Of a stretch of 64,000 nucleotides of DNA, positions 61,106-64,000 are shown piece by piece. This DNA is from Streptomyces sp. NRRL F-5123 (GTDB lineage: Bacteria > Actinomycetota > Actinomycetes > Streptomycetales > Streptomycetaceae), in assembly GCF_000721495.1 (NCBI RefSeq), contig NZ_JOHY01000045.1, forward strand, positions 41,678-105,677. The letters run 5' to 3'. The notes beneath the pieces were generated by a model. That model was not told where the DNA came from and ran no database searches. It was given only the letters and a program-made list of their open reading frames with translations. How positions within the stretch are numbered: position 1 is the stretch's first letter; every line of letters starts with the position of its first letter. A program made the position numbers and the translations under genes.

Positions 61106-62212
61106 TCACGAGGGGAACCGCTCCGGGCGGAAGTCCGCCAGCAGCTCGTCCCTGTGACCGCTGAGGATCTCCGAAGCGAGCAGCCGGCCGATCACCGGCC
61201 CGAGCGTGATGCCGCTGTGGGACACGGCCTCGTAGTAGCCCGGCACCGACGGTACCGATCCTACCGAGGGGAATGCGTCGGCCGGGATGGGCCGGTGGAC
61301 GACCCGGGTCCGTACGATGCGAGAGCTGCCCAGGTCGGGGACGACGCGCCGCGCCGCGTCGTGGAGCAGCCGTGCCAGTTCCGCCGGGTCTTCGCCTGTG
61401 TCGATGAGCGCGTCCACCTCGCGACTGTGCAGGACCACCGAAGCCTCCCCGTCCGGGCGGATCTCCACGTGAGGTGCGTGCATGGCGCGGCCGACCGGGA
61501 CGCGGACGCAGCTGATCCGGGTGACGGCGCCGGGCTCGCGGCGCATCGGCAGGTGCCGTGCGACGAGCCCGGCGACATGGGAGGCACGGGGCCCCGCCGC
61601 GTTCACCACGATGTCGACGTCGAGCGAGCTTCCGTCGGACAGCGCCAGCGTGCGGATGCTCCCGTCGGTACCCGTGCCGATGCCGCGGACCGCGGTGCCG
61701 GACCGAAGCTCGGCGCCGCACGCGACCGCCTGAGCGAGCAGGCGGCCCACGAGGTGCCGTCCGTGCACCCACGCTTCGTCGGGACAGAAGAGGACCGGGA
61801 CCTCGCCGGGCAGCGCGAGAGCCGGCTCGAGCCGGCGCACCTCGGCCCCCGTACGCACCTCGACCCGGTAGTCCCAGGCGGCCAGCAGCTCAGCGGACTC
61901 CAGGAGCTTCGTCTCCGCCGCGGGATCATCCGCCCAGCGCAGGTGGCCACTGGGATACCACCATGAGTCGGGCCCGATGACCCCGGCCAGCTCACGGTGG
62001 GCCGCCATACCGGCGACGTTCAGGTCGAAGTAGGACCTGCGCACCGTCTTGTTGCTCGCGTTGACCCAGGAGAAGGACCAGTCGGTGACGCCCTCACCGG
62101 GTCGTCCGGCGTCGATGAAGACCACTTCGGCGCCCTGCCGGGACAGGTTCCAGCCCACGCCGGCTCCGAGAACGCCCACTCCGATGACAGCAACACGCTG
62201 CGACCGCTTCAC
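61106..62212 (-). CDS. FAD-dependent oxidoreductase (DAO family)
   Basis: This encodes a 368-residue protein. It has the dinucleotide-binding motif VAVIGVGVLGAGVGWNLSRQ, an acidic strand end (VVFIDAG) and the C-terminal FAD motif GYYEAVSHSGITLGPVIGRL. These fit D-amino-acid-oxidase-like enzymes that oxidise amines or amino acids. The N-terminal SFSWVNASNK is typical of the subgroup. It lies downstream of a TetR gene on the same strand, 186 bp apart, and may be controlled by it. Confidence 0.9.
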   Translation of the reverse strand: MKRSQRVAVIGVGVLGAGVGWNLSRQGAEVVFIDAGRPGEGVTDWSFSWVNASNKTVRRSYFDLNVAGMAAHRELAGVIGPDSWWYPSGHLRWADDPAAETKLLESAELLAAWDYRVEVRTGAEVRRLEPALALPGEVPVLFCPDEAWVHGRHLVGRLLAQAVACGAELRSGTAVRGIGTGTDGSIRTLALSDGSSLDVDIVVNAAGPRASHVAGLVARHLPMRREPGAVTRISCVRVPVGRAMHAPHVEIRPDGEASVVLHSREVDALIDTGEDPAELARLLHDAARRVVPDLGSSRIVRTRVVHRPIPADAFPSVGSVPSVPGYYEAVSHSGITLGPVIGRLLASEILSGHRDELLADFRPERFPS

Positions 62213-62398
62213 TGTGCACTCCCGTCCGAACAGGCAACCGCCGCCAACCGCTTGCTGCCGCGCGCTTCCCCTCGAACCACACGCCCGAGTCTCCAGGTAC
62301 GCGGAAGAAGGGGAAAGTCCCGAGCCTGTCCGCGGCCCGAACGGCTTCGAGGCCTCTCACGAAGACGGAGTCGCCGGCGCATGCCCTCGGCGCGTTCT

Positions 62399-62980
62399 TC
62401 AGGGCGTCGGCGCGGTGAGATACCGCTGGATCGTCGGACCGAGCCAGTCCACGATCTCCTCGCGGGTGAGCGCCACGCTCGCCGGGAAGCGCAGCACGTA
62501 CCGCGTCAGCGCGAGTCCCAGCACGGTCGAGGCGCACAGCGCTGCCCGGGCCGGCGCCTGCTCCGGATCGGGGCACACCCTTCGCGCCAGCGGGATCAGC
62601 TGGTCTCGCAGCACCCGCTGCATGTGCTCGGCGGCGGCCGGGTCGGCGGCTCCGACCCGGATCAGCGCGGTGAGGTCCCCGTTCTCCTCCCACAGGGCGA
62701 GGAAGTGGCGCGCCAGCGTGCGGCCGATCTCCGCACGCGGCTCGACGGGCACGCCGGGCAGGCCCGGGTCGATCGCGACGGCGTCGGCGAACAGGCCTGC
62801 CTTGCTGCCGTAGTAGCGCATCACCATCGACGGGTCGATCTTCGCGTCACGCGCGATGGCCCGGATGGTGGCCTTCTCGTACCCGTCCGCCGCGAACCGC
62901 TCGCGCGCCGCGGCCAGGATCGAGGCGCGGGAAGCGTCGGCACTCCGCGCGGCCCGCTGGTTGTCCGTGCTGCCGGTCAT
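62399..62980 (-). CDS. TetR-family regulator
   Basis: This encodes a 193-residue protein with the helix-turn-helix FAADGYEKATIRAIARDAKI and MVMRYYGSKAGLFADAV. ATG 62980 is chosen; the upstream open frame has no start signal. The C-terminal half resembles the TetR_C group of actinobacterial regulators. It may act on the FAD oxidoreductase downstream. Confidence 0.9.
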   Translation of the reverse strand: MTGSTDNQRAARSADASRASILAAARERFAADGYEKATIRAIARDAKIDPSMVMRYYGSKAGLFADAVAIDPGLPGVPVEPRAEIGRTLARHFLALWEENGDLTALIRVGAADPAAAEHMQRVLRDQLIPLARRVCPDPEQAPARAALCASTVLGLALTRYVLRFPASVALTREEIVDWLGPTIQRYLTAPTP

Positions 62981-63075
62981 GCTGACAAACGTAGGCCAAC
63001 GCATGCACCGGCAGGCGGATTTTCCCGGCAACATCGTGTCGCCCGCCGAGGTCGCCCCCGGCGGGAAGGCATCTG

Positions 63076-63195
63076 TCAGGCCTGCGGTGCTCCCGTGCGG
63101 GCGGCGCTCGCGAAGTCGACGAGCAGCAGGGCCGAGCCGTCGCTCGGCGGTGCGCCGGTGGGCAACGCGACGTCGGCGCGCAACAGCGGCGCCCG
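63076..63195 (-). pseudogene. Short C-terminal remnant of unknown protein
   Basis: The minus frame ending at TGA 63076-63078 reads LLRADVALPTGAPPSDGSAL, then LLVDFASAARTGAPQA, with consistent G/C third positions. No start or longer frame exists. It is likely a decayed gene in the gap between the TetR and arabinofuranosidase genes. Confidence 0.3.
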
Positions 63196-63271
63196 CAGAC
63201 CCCTCCTGCCGCACCACCGGCTGCCGGGCGGTGAGTGCGCGACGTGTCCCCGCCCGGCGTGGGGCAGTGGA

Positions 63272-64000
63272 TCAGGTGCAGGCGGTGCCGTTGAGGGCGA
63301 AGGCGGTCGGCGAAGGGTTGCTGGAGGCGTACGTGCCCTGGAACCCGAAGGACGCGGTACCGCCCGAGGGGATCGTGCCGTTGTAGCTCATGTTGGTGGC
63401 GGTGACCACGGCGCCCGACTGCGTGACGGTGGCGTTCCAGCCGTTGGCGACCTTCTGGCTGTCGGGGAAGGAGAAGGTGACCGACCAGCCGTTCACCGGG
63501 GTGCCGCTCGTGTTGCCGACGGTGACGTCGGCGGTGAATCCGCCTGCCCATTCGCTGGTCGTGGTGTACGTGACATGGCATGTGCCGCCCGTGGAACCGC
63601 CACCGGTGACGGTCCAGGTGAAGGACGCCGTGCCCTTGGCCCCTGTGGCGTCGGTGGCGGTGACCGTGACGGCGTAGCTGCCGGCCGCGGTGGGCGTTCC
63701 GGTGATCCGGCCGGTGGAGCTGATCGAGAGACCGGGGGGAAGGCCGGCGGCGGCGAAGGAGAGCGTCTGACCGGAGGCGGAGTCGGCGGCCTGGACCTGC
63801 AGCGCGGTGACCGCCGTGCCCACGGTGGCGCTCTGTGCCCCGGGGTTGGTGACCGTGACGGTGTTGCCCGGGGCGGTGGTGGCCCCGTATCCCGTCGCGG
63901 CGATGTTGGCCTGGACGGCGTTGTCGGTGGCGTCGGTGGGGTAGCCGGCGACGACGGCGCCCTCGTAGAAGGTGCCCTGGGACTGGTTGGTGTTGCCGTT
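63272..64000 (-). CDS. Secreted alpha-L-arabinofuranosidase (GH54-like) with CBM2, N-terminus beyond window
   Basis: The frame enters from the right window edge and stops at 63272. The first residues seen, NTNQSQGTFYEGAVVAGYP, followed by TDATDNAVQANIAATGYG, match the end of the AbfB/GH54 catalytic domain. A putative Ig-type domain follows (GLPPGLSISSTGRITGTPTA). The last 105 residues form a CBM2 (Cys near its start and end, Trp in SEWAGGF, VNGWSVTFSF and VANGWNA). The enzyme should remove arabinose from plant cell-wall glycans while bound to cellulose or xylan. Confidence 0.85.
   Translation of the reverse strand, partial: NGNTNQSQGTFYEGAVVAGYPTDATDNAVQANIAATGYGATTAPGNTVTVTNPGAQSATVGTAVTALQVQAADSASGQTLSFAAAGLPPGLSISSTGRITGTPTAAGSYAVTVTATDATGAKGTASFTWTVTGGGSTGGTCHVTYTTTSEWAGGFTADVTVGNTSGTPVNGWSVTFSFPDSQKVANGWNATVTQSGAVVTATNMSYNGTIPSGGTASFGFQGTYASSNPSPTAFALNGTACT

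Noticed and set aside
1..64000. tRNA, rRNA, riboswitch, IS element or attachment site
   Set aside because: I saw no cloverleaf pattern, transposase, integrase, or direct repeat beside a tRNA. A tRNAscan/Infernal run would be needed to exclude short RNAs.

Overview
The window is very GC-rich DNA with strong G/C preference at third codon positions. It carries WhiB-like, matAB-like, Ohr/OhrR, chitinase and NRPS genes plus many secreted hydrolases, so a Streptomyces (or very close actinomycete) chromosome is the best reading. I see no tRNA, rRNA, CRISPR array, insertion sequence or replication origin.

Layout. 1-5,070: secreted hydrolases on the minus strand: an S53-like protease cut by the window edge, its translationally coupled accessory protein, and a GH18 chitinase. 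The chitinase carries the classical 12-bp direct-repeat promoter, but its signal peptide and body lie in different frames. 5,150-11,450: an ArsR/MFS divergent pair, a two-gene heterodimeric ABC exporter whose ATP sites are complementary and degenerate, and a broken MFS gene. 11,600-17,510: small metabolic and regulatory genes (tautomerase, LysR, lipoprotein, RibD-like reductase, SDR, rhodanese, WhiB-like, OhrR/Ohr) and a 151-bp inverted-repeat element.

18,048-33,279 is the notable region, a compact NRPS cluster. It holds an acyl-AMP ligase, a C-A-T module (Gly-like pocket), a free carrier protein, a C-A-T-TE protein with an MFS transporter fused at its C-terminus, a third C-A-T module (pocket with two acidic residues), and a divergent stand-alone condensation-type protein. 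The TE has a Cys nucleophile (GHCGLG). Gene order is not colinear, because the TE sits in the middle gene. A likely scheme is: the ligase activates an acid, the carrier protein holds it, the modules add about three amino acids, and the Cys-TE releases the product next to the fused transporter. DasR-type (dre-like) 12-mers lie at both ends of this cluster, and one is identical to the chitinase repeat. This suggests shared control by amino-sugar status.

33,821-49,304: a Tat-exported amidase with a coupled 56-aa ORF, three HxlR regulators each beside a redox or hydrolase gene, a 1,139-aa helical-repeat protein, a class C beta-lactamase-like hydrolase, a VOC protein, and a DUF2975/XRE pair. 49,697-57,505: two secreted serine proteases, an ECF sigma factor with a coupled membrane partner, and matA/matB for a poly-GlcNAc-type surface polysaccharide. 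57,668-64,000: a frameshifted SnoaL-like gene, an epimerase/TetR pair around a perfect 25-bp inverted repeat, a YihY membrane protein, a FAD oxidoreductase, a TetR, and the C-terminal part of an arabinofuranosidase with a CBM2.

Several decayed genes (10.6, 17.7, 36.0, 45.2, 54.3, 57.9 and 63.1 kb) suggest active gene loss in the accessory part of the chromosome. All family names come from reading motifs by eye. No database search was possible.
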